DNA from: Euonymus europaeus
Lineage: Eukaryota; Streptophyta; Magnoliopsida; Celastrales; Celastraceae
Reading direction: 5' to 3'
Assembly (NCBI GenBank): GCA_963580455.1
Contig: OY756961.1
Span: forward strand, 11,079,001 to 11,143,000
Length of the DNA stretch: 64,000 bases
Part shown: one piece after another, positions 50,120 through 63,640 of the stretch
How positions within the stretch are numbered: position 1 is the first letter of the stretch
Layout: each line of letters begins with the position of its first letter
Made by a program: the position numbers and the translations under genes
Notes under the pieces: generated by a model
Seen by the model: the letters and a program-made list of their open reading frames with translations, nothing else
Told to the model about the DNA's origin: nothing
Database searches by the model: none

Positions 50120-51718
50120 AACGCAGACCATCAAAGTTTCTCGGTGTACACCTTTTAATGTTCTTCTATGTCAAATTTTACGAGTATAAGCTTCCTATAT
50201 TATTTCGAGGAAAAAACACTAACTTTCTATGATAAATGGACAAAGAGATTAAAAGCACGTCTATAGAGAGAGTTAAGCAACTTCGGACAATCGAAGTTGC
50301 TCGGTGTAAACTTTTTATTGCTTTTTTATGTCAAATTTTACGTGTCTAGGCTTCCAAGATTTTTTCGATGCCAAAACACCAACTTTCAATGACAAATGGA
50401 CAAAACCTTTATAAGCACCTCTATAGGGAAAGTTGAGAAACTTCGGACAATCAATGTTGCTCGGTGTACACTTTTTATTGTTCTTTTATGTTAAATTTTA
50501 CGAAAATGAGCCTCCAGAATTATTTCGATGCCAAAACACCAACTTTCTATGACAAGTGGACAAAACTGTTAAAAACTCCTCCTTAGAGAGAGTTCAGCAA
50601 CTTCGGACAATCAAAGTTGCTCGGTGTACACTTTTTGTTGTTCTTCTATATTAAATTTTACGAAAATGAGCTTCTAGGATTATTTCGATGCCAAAACACC
50701 AACTTTCTATGACAAATGGACAAAACCGTTAAAAGCTCCTCCATAGAGAGAGTTGAGCGACTTCGGACTATCAAAGTTGCTCGGTGTACACTTTTTAATG
50801 TTCTTCTATGTCAAATTTTATGAGTATAAGCTTCCAAGATTATTTCAATGGCAAAAGACCAACTTTCTATGACAAATGGACAAAACCTTTAAAAGCTCCT
50901 CCACAGAGAGAGTTGAGCAACTTTGGCACATCAAAGTTGCTCGGTGTACACTTTTTATTGTTCTTCTATCTCAAATTTTATGAGTATGAGCTTCTAGGAT
51001 TATTTCGATGCCAAAACACCAACTTTCTATGACAAATGAACAAAACCGTTAAAAGCTTCTCCATAGTGAGAGTTGAGCAACTTCGGACTATCAAAGTTGC
51101 TCGGTGTACACTTTTTAATGTTATTCTATGTCAAATTTTATGAGTATAAGCTTCCTAGATTATTTCGATGGCAAAATCCCAAGTTTCTATGACAAATGGA
51201 GAAAACTGTTAAAAGCTCCTTCATAGAGAGAGTTGACCAATTTCGGACCATCAAAGATGCTCGGTGTACACGTTTTATTGATCTTCTATGTCAAATTTTA
51301 TGAGTATAAGCTTCCAAGATTATTTCGTTGCCAAAACACCAACTTTCTATGACAAACGAACAAAACCGTTAAAAGCTCCTCTATCGGAAGAGTTGAGCAA
51401 CTTCGGACTATCAAAGTTGCTCGGTGTACACTTTTTAATGTTCTTCTATGTTAAATTTTACGAAAATGAGCTTCCAGGATTATTTCGATGCCATAACACC
51501 AACTTTCTATGACAAAGGGACAAAACCGTTAAAAGCTCCTCCATAGAGAGAGTTGAGCAACTTCGGACTATCAAGGTTTCTCGGTGTACACTTTTTAATG
51601 TTCTTCTATGTCAAATTTTCTGAGTATAAGCTTCCAAGATTATTTCGATGGCAAAAGACCAACTTTCTATGACAAATGGGCAAAACCTTTAAAAGCTCCT
51701 CCATAAAGAGAGTTGAGC
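50120..51718 (+). repeat. 10-mer HOR (1,599 bp), copy 2
   Basis: This copy carries the same private variants as copy 1 (TTCCTATATTATTTCGAGG, CCACAGAGAG, TCTATCGGAAGAG), 2,558 bp downstream. A 10-mer plus 6-mer block (16 monomers) was therefore probably duplicated as a whole. Confidence 0.85.
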
Positions 51719-53317
51719 AACGCAGACCATCAAAGTTGCTCGGTGTACACCTTTTAATGTTCTTCTATGTCAAATTTTACGAGTATAAGCTTCCTAGATT
51801 ATTTCGAGGAAAAAACACTAACTTTCTATGATAAATGGACAAAGAGATTAAAAGCACGTCTATAGAGAGAGTTAAGCAACTTCGGACAATCGAAGTTGCT
51901 CGGTGTACACTTTTTATTGCTTTTTTATGTCAAATTTTACGTGTCTAGGCTTCCAAGATTTTTTCGATGCCAAAACACCAACTTTCAATGACAAATGGAC
52001 AAAACCTTTATAAGCAGCTCTATAGGGAAAGTTGAGAAACTTCGGACAATCAATGTTGCTCGGTGTACACTTTTTATTGTTCTTTTATGTTAAATTTTAC
52101 GAAAATGAGCTTCCAGAATTATTTCGATGCCAAAACACCAACTTTCTATGACAAGTGGACAAAACTGTTAAAAGCTCCTCCTTAGAGAGAGTTCAGCAAC
52201 TTCGGACAATCAAAGTTGCTCGGTGTACACTTTTTGTTGTTCTTCTATATTAAATTTTACGAAAATGAGCTTCTAGGATTATTTCGATGCCAAAACACCA
52301 ACTTTCTATGACAAATGGACAAAACCGTTAAAAGCTCCTCCATAGAGAGAGTTGAGCGACTTCGGACTATCAAAGTTGCTCGGTGTACACTTTTTAATGT
52401 TCTTCTATGTCAAATTTTATGAGTATAAGCTTCCAAGATTATTTCAATGGCAAAAGACCAACTTTCTATGACAAATGGACAAAACCTTTAAAAGCTCCTC
52501 CATAGAGAGAGTTGAGCAACTTTGGCACATCAAAGTTGCTCGGTGTACACTTTTTATTGTTCTTCTATCTCAAATTTTATGAGTATGAGCTTCCAGGATT
52601 ATTTCGATGCCAAAACACCAACTTTCTATGACAAATGAACAAAACCGTTAAAAGCTTCTCCATAGGGAGAGTTGAGCAACTTCGGACTATCAAAGTTGCT
52701 CGGTGTACACTTTTTAATGTTGTTCTATGTCAAATTTTATGAGTATAAGCTTCCTAGATTATTTCGATGGCAAAATCCCAAGTTTCTATGACAAATGGAG
52801 AAAGCTGTTAAAAGCTCCTTCATAGAGAGAGTTGACCAATTTCGGACCATCAAAGATGCTCGGTGTACACGTTTTATTGATCTTCTATGTCAAATTTTAT
52901 GAGTATAAGCTTCCAAGATTATTTCGTTGCCAAAACACCAACTTTCTATGACAAACGAACAAAACCGTTAAAAGCTTCTCTATCGGGAGAGTTGAGCAAC
53001 TTCGGACTATCAAAGTTGCTCGGTGTACAAATTTTATTGTTCTTCTATGTTAAATTTTACGAAAATGAGCTTCCAGGATTATTTCGATGCCATAACACCA
53101 ACTTTCTATGACAAAGGGACAAAACCGTTAAAAGCTCCTCCATAGAGAGAGTTGAGCAACTTCGGACTATCAAGGTTTCTCGGTGTACACTTTTTAATGT
53201 TCTTCTATGTCAAATTTTCTGAGTATAAGCTTCCAAGATTATTTCGATGGCAAAAGACCAACTTTCTATGACAAATGGGCAAAACCTTTAAAAGCTCCTC
53301 CATAAAGAGAGTTGAGC
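51719..53317 (+). repeat. 10-mer HOR (1,599 bp), copy 3
   Basis: This is a standard 10-mer with TCTATCGGGAGAG and GCTTCTCTATC variants near 52,975. The GCAGCTC change near 52,014 is private. Confidence 0.85.
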
Positions 53318-54916
53318 AACGCAGACCATCAAAGTTGCTCGGTGTACACCTTTTAATGTTCTTCTATGTCAAATTTTACGAGTATAAGCTTCCTAGATTA
53401 TTTCGAGGAAAAAACACTAACTTTCTATGATAAATGGACAAAGAGATTAAAAGCACGTCTATAGAGAGAGTTCAGCAACTTCGGACTATCGAAGTTGCTC
53501 GGTGTACACTTTTTATTGCTTTTTTATGTCAAATTTTACGTGTCTAGGCTTCCAAGATTTTTTCGATGCCAAAACACCAACTTTCAATGACAAATGGACA
53601 AAACCTTTATAAGCACCTCTATAGGGAAAGTTGAGAAACTTCGGACAATCAATGTTGCTCGGTGTACACTTTTTATTGTTCTTTTATGTTAAATTTTACG
53701 AAAATGAGCTTCCAGAATTATTTCGATGCCAAAACACCAACTTTCTATGACAAGTGGACAAAACTGTTAAAAGCTCCTCCTTAGAGAGAGTTCAGCAACT
53801 TCGGACAATCAAAGTTGCTCGGTGTACACTTTTTGTTGTTCTTCTATATTAAATTTTACGAAAATGAGCTTCTAGGATTATTTCGATGCCAAAACACCAA
53901 CTTTCTATGACAAATGGACAAAACCGTTAAAAGCTCCTCCATAGAGAGAGTTGAGCGACTTCGGACTATCAAAGTTGCTCGGTGTACACTTTTTAATGTT
54001 CTTCTATGTCAAATTTTATGAGTATAAGCTTCCAAGATTATTTCAATGGCAAAAGACCAACTTTCTATGACAAATGGACAAAACCTTTAAAAGCTCCTCC
54101 ATAGAGAGAGTTGAGCAACTTTGGCACATCAAAGTTGCTCGGTGTACACTTTTTATTGTTCTTCTATCTCAAATTTTATGAGTATGAGCTTCCAGGATTA
54201 TTTCGATGCCAAAACACCAACTTTCTATGACAAATGAACAAAACCGTTAAAAGCTTCTCCATAGGGAGAGTTGAGCAACTTCGGACTATCAAAGTTGCTC
54301 GGTGTACACTTTTTAATGTTGTTCTATGTCAAATTTTATGAGTATAAGCTTCCTAGATTATTTCGATGGCAAAATCCCAAGTTTCTATGACAAATGGAGA
54401 AAGCTGTTAAAAGCTCCTTCATAGAGAGAGTTGACCAATTTCGGACCATCAAAGATGCTCGGTGTACACGTTTTATTGATCTTCTATGTCAAATTTTATG
54501 AGTATAAGCTTCCAAGATTATTTCGTTGCCAAAACACCAACTTTCTATGACAAACGAACAAAACCGTTAAAAGCTTCTCTATCGGGAGAGTTGAGCAACT
54601 TCGGACTATCAAAGTTGCTCGGTGTACAAATTTTATTGTTCTTCTATGTTAAATTTTACGAAAATGAGCTTCCAGGATTATTTCGATGCCATAACACCAA
54701 CTTTCTATGACAAAGGGACAAAACCGTTAAAAGCTCCTCCATAGAGAGAGTTGAGCAACTTCGGACTATCAAGGTTTCTCGGTGTACACTTTTTAATGTT
54801 CTTCTATGTCAAATTTTCTGAGTATAAGCTTCCAAGATTATTTCGATGGCAAAAGACCAACTTTCTATGACAAATGGGCAAAACCTTTAAAAGCTCCTCC
54901 ATAAAGAGAGTTGAGC
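53318..54916 (+). repeat. 10-mer HOR (1,599 bp), copy 4
   Basis: It is nearly identical to copy 3 by eye. A CGGACTATCGAAG change near 53,482 is shared with the next two copies (55,082 and 56,201) and not with copy 3, so these form a subgroup. Confidence 0.85.
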
Positions 54917-56035
54917 AACGCAGACCATCAAAGTTGCTCGGTGTACACCTTTTAATGTTCTTCTATGTCAAATTTTACGAGTATAAGCTTCCTAGATTAT
55001 TTCGAGGAAAAAACACTAACTTTCTATGATAAATGGACAAAGAGATTAAAAGCACGTCTATAGAGAGAGTTAAGCAACTTCGGACTATCGAAGTTGCTCG
55101 GTGTACACTTTTTATTGCTTTTTTATGTCAAATTTTACGTGTCTAGGCTTCCAAGATTTTTTCGATGCCAAAACACCAACTTTCAATGACAAATGGACAA
55201 AACCTTTATAAGCACCTCTATAGGGAAAGTTGAGAAACTTCGGACAATCAATGTCGCTCGGTGTACACTTTTTATTGTTCTTTTATGTTAAATTTTACGA
55301 AAATGAGCTTCCAGAATTATTTCGATGCCAAAACACCAACTTTCTATGACAAGTGGACAAAACTGTTAAAAGCTCCTCCTTAGAGAGAGTTCAGCAACTT
55401 CGGACAATCAAAGTTGCTCGGTGTACACTTTTTGTTGTTCTTCTATATTAAATTTTACGAAAATGAGCTTCTAGGATTATTTCGATGCCAAAACACCAAC
55501 TTTCTATGACAAATGGACAAAACCGTTAAAAGCTCCTCCATAGAGAGAGTTGAGCGACTTCGGACTATCAAAGTTGCTCGGTGTACACTTTTTAATGTTC
55601 TTCTATGTCAAATTTTATGAGTATAAGCTTCCAAGATTATTTCAATGGCAAAAGACCAACTTTCTATGACAAATGGACAAAACCTTTAAAAGCTCCTCCA
55701 TAGAGAGAGTTGAGCAACTTTGGCACATCAAAGTTGCTCGGTGTACACTTTTTATTGTTCTTCTAACTCAAATTTTATGAGTATGAGCTTCCAGGATTAT
55801 TTCGATGCCATAACACCAACTTTCTATGACAAAGGGACAAAACCGTTAAAAGCTCCTCCATAGAGAGAGTTGAGCAACTTCGGACTATCAAGGTTTCTCG
55901 GTGTACACTTTTTAATGTTCTTCTATGTCAAATTTTCTGAGTATAAGCTTCCAAGATTATTTCGATGGCAAAAGACCAACTTTCTATGACAAATGGGCAA
56001 AACCTTTAAAAGCTCCTCCATAAAGAGAGTTGAGC
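54917..56035 (+). repeat. 7-mer deletion copy of the 10-mer (1,119 bp)
   Basis: Three monomers (480 bp) are missing. The junction lies within about 55,780-55,812, where a GAGTATGAGC monomer continues as the GATGCCATAACACC monomer. 1,599 less 480 is 1,119. Confidence 0.88.
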
Positions 56036-57560
56036 AACGCAGACCATCAAAGTTGCTCGGTGTACACCTTTTAATGTTCTTCTATGTCAAATTTTACGAG
56101 TATAAGCTTCCTAGATTATTTCGAGGAAAAAACACTAACTTTCTATGATAAATGGACAAAGAGATTAAAAGCACGTCTATAGAGAGAGTTAAGCAACTTC
56201 GGACTATCGAAGTTGCTCGGTGTACACTTTTTATTGCTTTTTTATGTCAAATTTTACGTGTCTAGGCTTCCAAGATTTTTTCGATGCCAAAACACCAACT
56301 TTCAATGACAAATGGACAAAACCTTTATAAGCACCTCTATAGGGAAAGTTGAGAAACTTCGGACAATCAATGTTGCTCGGTGTACACTTTTTATTGTTCT
56401 TTTATGTTAAATTTTACGAAAATGAGCTTCCAGAATTATTTCGATGCCAAAACACCAACTTTCTATGACAAGTGGACAAAACTGTTAAAAGCTCCTCCTT
56501 AGAGAGAGTTCAGCAACTTCGGACAATCAAAGTTGCTCGGTGTACACTTTTTGTTGTTCTTCTATATTAAATTTTACGAAAATGAGCTTCTAGGATTATT
56601 TCGATGCCAAAACACCAACTTTCTATGACAAATGGACAAAACCGTTAAAAGCTCCTCCATAGAGAGAGTTGAGCGACTTCGGACTATCAAAGTTGCTCGG
56701 TGTACACTTTTTAATGTTCTTCTATGTCAAATTTTATGAGTATAAGCTTCCAAGATTATTTCAATGGCAAAAGACCAACTTTCTATGACAAATGGACAAA
56801 ACCTTTAAAAGCTCCTCCATAGAGAGAGTTGAGCAACTTTGGCACATCAAAGTTGCTCGGTGTACACTTTTTATTGTTCTTCTATCTCAAATTTTATGAG
56901 TATGAGCTTCCAGGATTATTTTGATGCCAAAACACCAACTTTCTATGACAAATGAACAAAACCGTTAAAAGCTTCTCCATAGGGAGAGTTGAGCAACTTC
57001 GGACTATCAAAGTTGCTCGGTGTACACTTTTTAATGTTGTTCTATGTCAAATTTTATGAGTATAAGCTTCCTAGATTATTTCGATGGCAAAATCCCAAGT
57101 TTCTATGACAAATGGAGAAAGCTGTTAAAAGCTACTTCATAGAGAGAGTTGACCAATTTCGGACCATCAAAGATGCTCGGTGTACACGTTTTATTGATCT
57201 TCTATGTCAAATTTTATGAGTATAAGCTTTCAAGATTATTTCGTTGCCAAAACACCAACTTTCTATGACAAACGAACAAAACCGTTAAAAGCTCCTCTAT
57301 CGGGAGAGTTGAGCAACTTCGGACTATCAAAGTTGCTCTGTGTACAAATTTTATTGTTCTTCTATGTTAAATTTTACGAAAATGAGCTTCCAGGATTATT
57401 TCGATGCCATAACACCAACTTTCTATGACAAAGGGACAAAACCGTTAAAAGCTCCTCCATAGAGAGAGTCGAGCAACTTCGGACTATCAAGGTTTCTCGG
57501 TGTACACTTTTTAATGTTCTTCTATGTCAAATTTTCTGAGTATAAGCTTCCAAGATTATT
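56036..57560 (+). repeat. 10-mer HOR, copy 5 (interrupted near its end)
   Basis: The 10-mer order is intact, with TATTTTGATGCC and GCTACTTC private changes (near 56,918 and 57,129). At about 57,560 the last monomer changes in mid-unit into the CTTTGAGAAATGG monomer of the 24/26-mer family. Confidence 0.82.
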
Positions 57561-60510
57561 TCGATGGCAAAACACCAACTTTCTTTGAGAAATGGACAAA
57601 ACCGTTAAAAGCTCCTCCATAGAGAGAGTCGAGCAACTTCGGACAACCAAAGTTGCTCGGTGTACACTTTTTATTGTTCTTTTATGTTAAATTTTACAAG
57701 TATAAGCTTCCAAGATTATTTCAATGGCAAAAGACCAACTTTCTATGACAAATGGATAAAACCGTTAAAATCTCCTCGATAGAGAGAGTTGAGCAACGTC
57801 GGATCATCAACGTTGCTCGGTGTACACCTTTTAATGTTCTTCTATGTCAAATTTTACGAGTATACGCTTCCTAGATTATTTCGATGAAAAAACACTAACT
57901 TTTTTTGATAAATGGACAAAGCCGTTAAAAGCACGTCTATAGAGAGAGTTGAGCAACTTCGGACAATCGAAGTTGCTCGGTATACAGTTTTTACTGCTTT
58001 TTTATGTTAAATTTTACGTGTATAGGCTTTCATGATTATTTCGATGCCAAAACAACAACTTTCAATGACAAATGGACAAAACCGTTAAAAGCCCCTCCAT
58101 AGAGAGAGTTGAGCAACTTCGGACAATCAAAGTTACTTGGTGTACACTTTTTATTGTTCTTTTATGTTAAATTTTACGAAAATTAGCTTCCAGAATCATT
58201 TCGATGCCAAAACACCAACTTTCTATGACAAATGGACAAAACCGTTAAAAGCACCTCCATAGAGAGAGTTGAGCAACTTCGGACTATCAAAGTTCTTCGG
58301 TGTACACTTTTTAAAGTTCTTCTATGTCAAATTTTATGAGTATAAGCTTCAAGATTATTTCGAGGGCAAAAGACCAACTTTCTATGACAAATGGACAAAA
58401 CCGTTAAAAGCCCCTCCATAGAGAGAGTTGAGCAACTTCGGACAATCAAAGTTACTTGGTGTACACTTTTTATTGTTCTTGTATGTTAAATTTTACGAAA
58501 ATTAGCTTCCAGAATCATTTCGATGCCAAAACACCAACTTTCTAAGACAAATGGACAAAACCGTTAAAAGCACCTCCTTAGAGAGAGTTGAGCAACTTCG
58601 GACTATCAAAGTTCTTCGGTGTACACTTTTTAATGTTCTTCTATGTCAAATTTTATGAGTATAAGCTTCAAGATTATTTCGAGGGCAAAAGACCAACTTT
58701 CTATGACAAATGGACAAAACCTTTAAATGCTCCATCATAGAGAGAGTTGAGCAACTTCGGGACATCAAATTTGCTCGGTGTACACTTTTTATTGTTCTTC
58801 TATATTAAATTTTACGAAAATGAGCTTCTAAGATTATTTCGATGCCAAAACACCAACTTTCAATGACAAATGGACAAAACCGTTAAAAGCACCTCCGTAG
58901 AGAGAGTTGAGAAACTTCGGACAATCAAAGTTGCTCGGTGTACACTTTTTATTGTTCTTTTATGTTAAATTTTACGAAAATGAGCTTCCAGGATTATTTC
59001 GATGCCAAAACACCAAATTTCTATGACAAATGGACAAAACCGTTAAAAGCTCCTCCATAGAGAGAGTTGTGCAACTTCGGACAGTCAAAGTTGCTCGGTG
59101 TACACTTTTTATTGTTCTTTTATGTTAAATTTTACGAAAATGAGCTTCCAGGATTATTTCGATGCCAAAACACCAACTTTCTATGACAAATGGACAAAAC
59201 CGTTAAAATCTCCTCCATAGAGAGAGTTGAGCAACTTCGGAATATCAAAGTTGCTCGGTGTACACTTTTTAATGTTCTTCTATGTCAAATTTTTTGAGTA
59301 TAAGCTTCCAAGATTATTTCGATGGCAAAAGACCAACTTTCTATGACAAATGGACAAAACCGTTAAAAGCACCTCCATAGAGAGAGTTGAGCAACTTCGG
59401 ACTATCAAGGTTGCTCGGTGTACACTTTTTAATGTTCTTCTATGTCAATTTTATGAGTATAAGCTTCCAAGATTATTTCGATAGCAAAAGACCAACTTTC
59501 TATGACAAATGGGCAAAACCTTTAAAAGCTCCTCCATAGAGAGAGTTGAGCAACTTCGGACAACCAAAGTTGCTCGGTGTACACTTTTTATTGTTCTTCT
59601 ACTTCAAATTTTATGAGTGTAAGCTTCTTAGATTATTTCGATGCAAAAAAACCAACTTTCTATGACAAATGGAAAAAACAGTTAAAAGCTCCTCCATAGA
59701 GAGAGTTGAGCAACGTCGGACCATCAAAGTTGCTCGGTGTACACCTTTTAATGTTCTTCTATGTTAAATTTTATGAGTATAAGCTTCCTAGATTATTTCG
59801 AGGAAAAAACACTAACTTTCTATGATAAATGGACAAAGCGATTAAAAGCACGTCTATAGAGATAGTTGAGCAACTTCGGACAATCGAAGTTGCTCGGTGT
59901 ACACTTTTTATTGCTTTTTTATGTCAAATTTTACGTGTATAGGCTTCCAAGATTATTTCGATGCCAAAACACCAACTTTCAATGACAAATGGACAAAACC
60001 GTTATAAGCACCTCTATAAAGAGAGTTGAGAAACTACGGACAATCAAAGTTGCTCGGTGTACACTTTTTATTGTTCTTTTATATTAAATTTTACGAAAAT
60101 GAGCTTCCAGAATTATTTCGATGCCAAAACACCAACTTTCTATGACAAATGGACAAAACTGTTAAAAGCTCCTCCATAGAGAGAGTTGAGCAACTTCGGA
60201 CTATCAAAGTTGCTCGGTGTACACTTTTTAATGTTCTTCTATGTCAAATTTTTTGAGAATAAGCTTCCATGATTATTTCGATGGCAAAAGACCAACTTCT
60301 ATGAAAAATGGAGAAAACCGTTAAAAGCTTCTCCATAGAGAGAGTTGAGCAACTTCGGACTATCAAGGTTTCTCGGTGTACACTTTTTAATGTTCTTCTA
60401 TGTCAAATTTTCTGAGTATAAGCTTCCAAGATTATTTCGATGGCAAAAGACCAACTTTCTATGACAAATGGGCAAAACCTTTAAAAGCTCCTCGATAAAG
60501 AGAGTTGAGC
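57561..60510 (+). repeat. Rearranged 24/26-mer type segment inside the 10-mer block
   Basis: The order follows 44.6-46.9 kb (AACGTCGGATCATC marker at 57,795), then the form of 38.4-38.9 kb, including the ATATTAAATTTT monomer near 60,082 and GAGAATAAGCTTCC near 60,254. One monomer is lost near 57,775 and two monomers are duplicated at 58,092-58,729. The right end leads back into the 10-mer at 60,511. Confidence 0.78.
58092..58729 (+). repeat. Tandem duplication of two monomers (2 x 319 bp)
   Basis: The GCCCCTCC / TTACTTGG monomer and the following TTCTTCGG / AAGCTTCAAG monomer occur twice in a row, the second set starting at 58,411. Other copies of this region (37.3-37.6, 41.4-41.8 and 45.3-45.6 kb) have the pair once. 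The halves differ slightly, for example CTTGTATG against CTTTTATG. Confidence 0.85.
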
Positions 60511-62109
60511 AACGCAGACCATCAAAGTTGCTCGGTGTACACCTTTTAATGTTCTTCTATGTCAAATTTTACGAGTATAAGCTTCCTATATTATTTCGAG
60601 GAAAAAACACTAACATTCTATGATAAATGGACAAAGAGATTAAAAGCACGTCTATAGAGAGAGTTAAGCAACTTCGGACAATCGAAGTTGCTCGGTGTAC
60701 ACTTTTTATTGCTTTTTTATGTCAAATTTTACGTGTCTAGGCTTCCAAGATTTTTTCGATGCCAAAACACCAACTTTCAATGACAAATGGACAAAACCTT
60801 TATAAGCACCTCTATAGGGAAAGTTGAGAAACTTCGGACAATCAATGTTGCTCGGTGTACACTTTTTATTGTTCTTTTATGTTAAATTTTACGAAAATGA
60901 GCTTCCAGAATTATTTCGATGCCAAAACACCAACTTTCTATGACAAGTGGACAAAACTGTTAAAAACTCCTCCTTAGAGAGAGTTCAGCAACTTCGGACA
61001 ATCAAAGTTGCTCGGTGTACACTTTTTGTTGTTCTTCTATATTAAATTTTACGAAAATGAGCTTCTAGGATTATTTCGATGCCAAAACACCAACTTTCTA
61101 TGACAAATGGACAAAACCGTTAAAAGCTCCTCCATAGAGAGAGTTGAGCGACTTCGGACTATCAAAGTTGCTCGGTGTACACTTTTTAATGTTCTTCTAT
61201 GTCAAATTTTATGAGTATAAGCTTCCAAGATTATTTCAATGGCAAAAGACCAACTTTCTATGACAAATGGACAAAACCTTTAAAAGCTCCTCCATAGAGA
61301 GAGTTGAGCAACTTTGGCACATCAAAGTTGCTCGGTGTACACTTTTTATTGTTCTTCTATCTCAAATTTTATGAGTATGAGCTTCCAAGATTATTTCGAT
61401 GCCAAAACACCAACTTTCTATGACAAATGAACAAAACTGTTAAAAGCTTCTCCATAGGGAGAGTTGAGCAACTTCGGACTATCAAAGTTGCTCGGTGTAC
61501 ACTTTTTAATGTTGTTCTATGTCAAATTTTATGAGTATAAGCTTCCTAGATTATTTCGATGGCAAAATCCCAAGTTTCTATGACAAATGGAGAAAGCTGT
61601 TAAAAGCTCCTTCATAGAGAGAGTTGACCAATTTCGGACGATCAAAGATGCTCGGTGTACACGTTTTATTGATCTTCTATGTCAAATTTTATGAGTATAA
61701 GCTTCCAAGATTATTTCGTTGCCAAAACACCAACTTTCTATGACAAACGAACAAAACCGTTAAAAGCTTCTCTATCGGGAGAGTTGAGCAACTTCGGACT
61801 ATCAAAGTTGCTCGGTGTACAAATTTTATTGTTCTTCTATGTTAAATTTTACGAAAATGAGCTTCCAGGATTATTTCGATGCCATAACACCAACTTTCTA
61901 TGACAAAGGGACAAAACCGTTAAAAGCTCCTCCATAGAGAGAGTTGAGCAACTTCGGACTATCAAGGTTTCTCGGTGTACACTTTTTAATGTTCTTCTAT
62001 GTCAAATTTTCTGAGTATAAGCTTCCAAGATTATTTCGATGGCAAAAGACCAACTTTCTATGACAAATGGGCAAAACCTTTAAAAGCTCCTCCATAAAGA
62101 GAGTTGAGC
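60511..62109 (+). repeat. 10-mer HOR (1,599 bp), copy 6
   Basis: The full 10-mer resumes after the rearranged segment. It has TTCCTATATTATTTCGAGG near 60,581, shared with 47.6 and 50.2 kb, so it derives from that subgroup rather than from copies 3-5. Confidence 0.85.
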
Positions 62110-63640
62110 AACGCAGACCATCAAAGTTGCTCGGTGTACACCTTTTAATGTTCTTCTATGTCAAATTTTACGAGTATAAGCTTCCTAGATTATTTCGAGG
62201 AAAAAACACTAACTTTCTATGATAAATGGACAAAGAGATTAAAAGCACGTCTACAGAGAGAGTTAAGCAACTTCGGACAATCGAAGTTGCTCGGTGTACA
62301 CTTTTTATTGCTTTTTTATGTCAAATTTTACGTGTCTAGGCTTCCAAGATTTTTTCGATGCCAAAACACCAACTTTCAATGACAAATGGACAAAACCTTT
62401 ATAAGCACCTCTATAGGGAAAGTTGAGAAACTTCGGACAATCAATGTTGCTCGGTGTACACTTTTTATTGTTCTTTTATGTTAAATTTTACGAAAATGAG
62501 CTTCCAGAATTATTTCGATGCCAAAACACCAACTTTCTATGACAAGTGGACAAAACTGTTAAAAGCTCCTCCTTAGAGAGAGTTCAGCAACTTCGGACAA
62601 TCAAAGTTGCTCGGTGTACACTTTTTGTTGTTCTTCTATATTAAATTTTACGAAAATGAGCTTCTAGGATTATTTCGATGCCAAAACACCAACTTTCTAT
62701 GACAAATGGACAAAACCGTTAAAAGCTCCTCCATAGAGAGAGTTGAGCGACTTCGGACTATCAAAGTTGCTCGGTGTACACTTTTTAATGTTCTTCTATG
62801 TCAAATTTTATGAGTATAAGCTTCCAAGATTATTTCAATGGCAAAAGACCAACTTTCTATGACAAATGGACAAAACCTTTAAAAGCTCCTCCATAGAGAG
62901 AGTTGAGCAACTTTGGCACATCAAAGTTGCTCGGTGTACACTTTTTATTGTTCCTCTATCTCAAATTTTATGAGTATGAGCTTCCAGGATTATTTCGATG
63001 CCAAAACACCAACTTTCTATGACAAATGAACAAAACCGTTAAAAGCTTCTCCATAGGGAGAGTTGAGCAACTTCGGACTATCAAAGTTGCTCGGTGTACA
63101 CTTTTTAATGTTGTTCTATGTCAAATTTTATGAGTATAAGCTTCCTAGATTATTTCGATGGCAAAATCCCAAGTTTCTATGACTAATGGAGAAAGCTGTT
63201 AAAAGCTCCTTCATAGAGAGAGTTGACCAATTTCGGACCATCAAAGATGCTCGGTGTACACGTTTTATTGATCTTCTATGTCAAATTTTATGAGTATAAG
63301 CTTCCAAGATTATTTTGTTGCCAAAACACCAACTTTCTATGACAAACGAACAAAACCGTTAAAAGCTCCTCTATCGGGAGAGTTGAGCAACTTCGGACTA
63401 TCAAAGTTGCTCGGTGTACAAATTTTATTGTTCTTCTATGTTAAATTTTACGAAAATGAGCTTCCAGGATTATTTCGATGCCATAACACCAACTTTCTAT
63501 GACAAAGGGACAAAACCGTTAAAAGCTCCTCCATAGAGAGAGTCGAGCAACTTCGGACTATCAAGGTTTCTCGGTGTACACTTTTTAATGTTCTTCTATG
63601 TCAAATTTTCTGAGTATAAGCTTCCAAGATTATTTCGATG
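62110..63640 (+). repeat. 10-mer HOR, copy 7 (ends at a switch)
   Basis: The 10-mer order runs from the AACGCAG monomer at 62,110. Private changes include CTACAGAGAG near 62,252, TTCCTCTATC near 62,951 and ATTTTGTTGCC near 63,312. At about 63,640 it switches to the GAGCGACTTCGG monomer. Confidence 0.82.
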
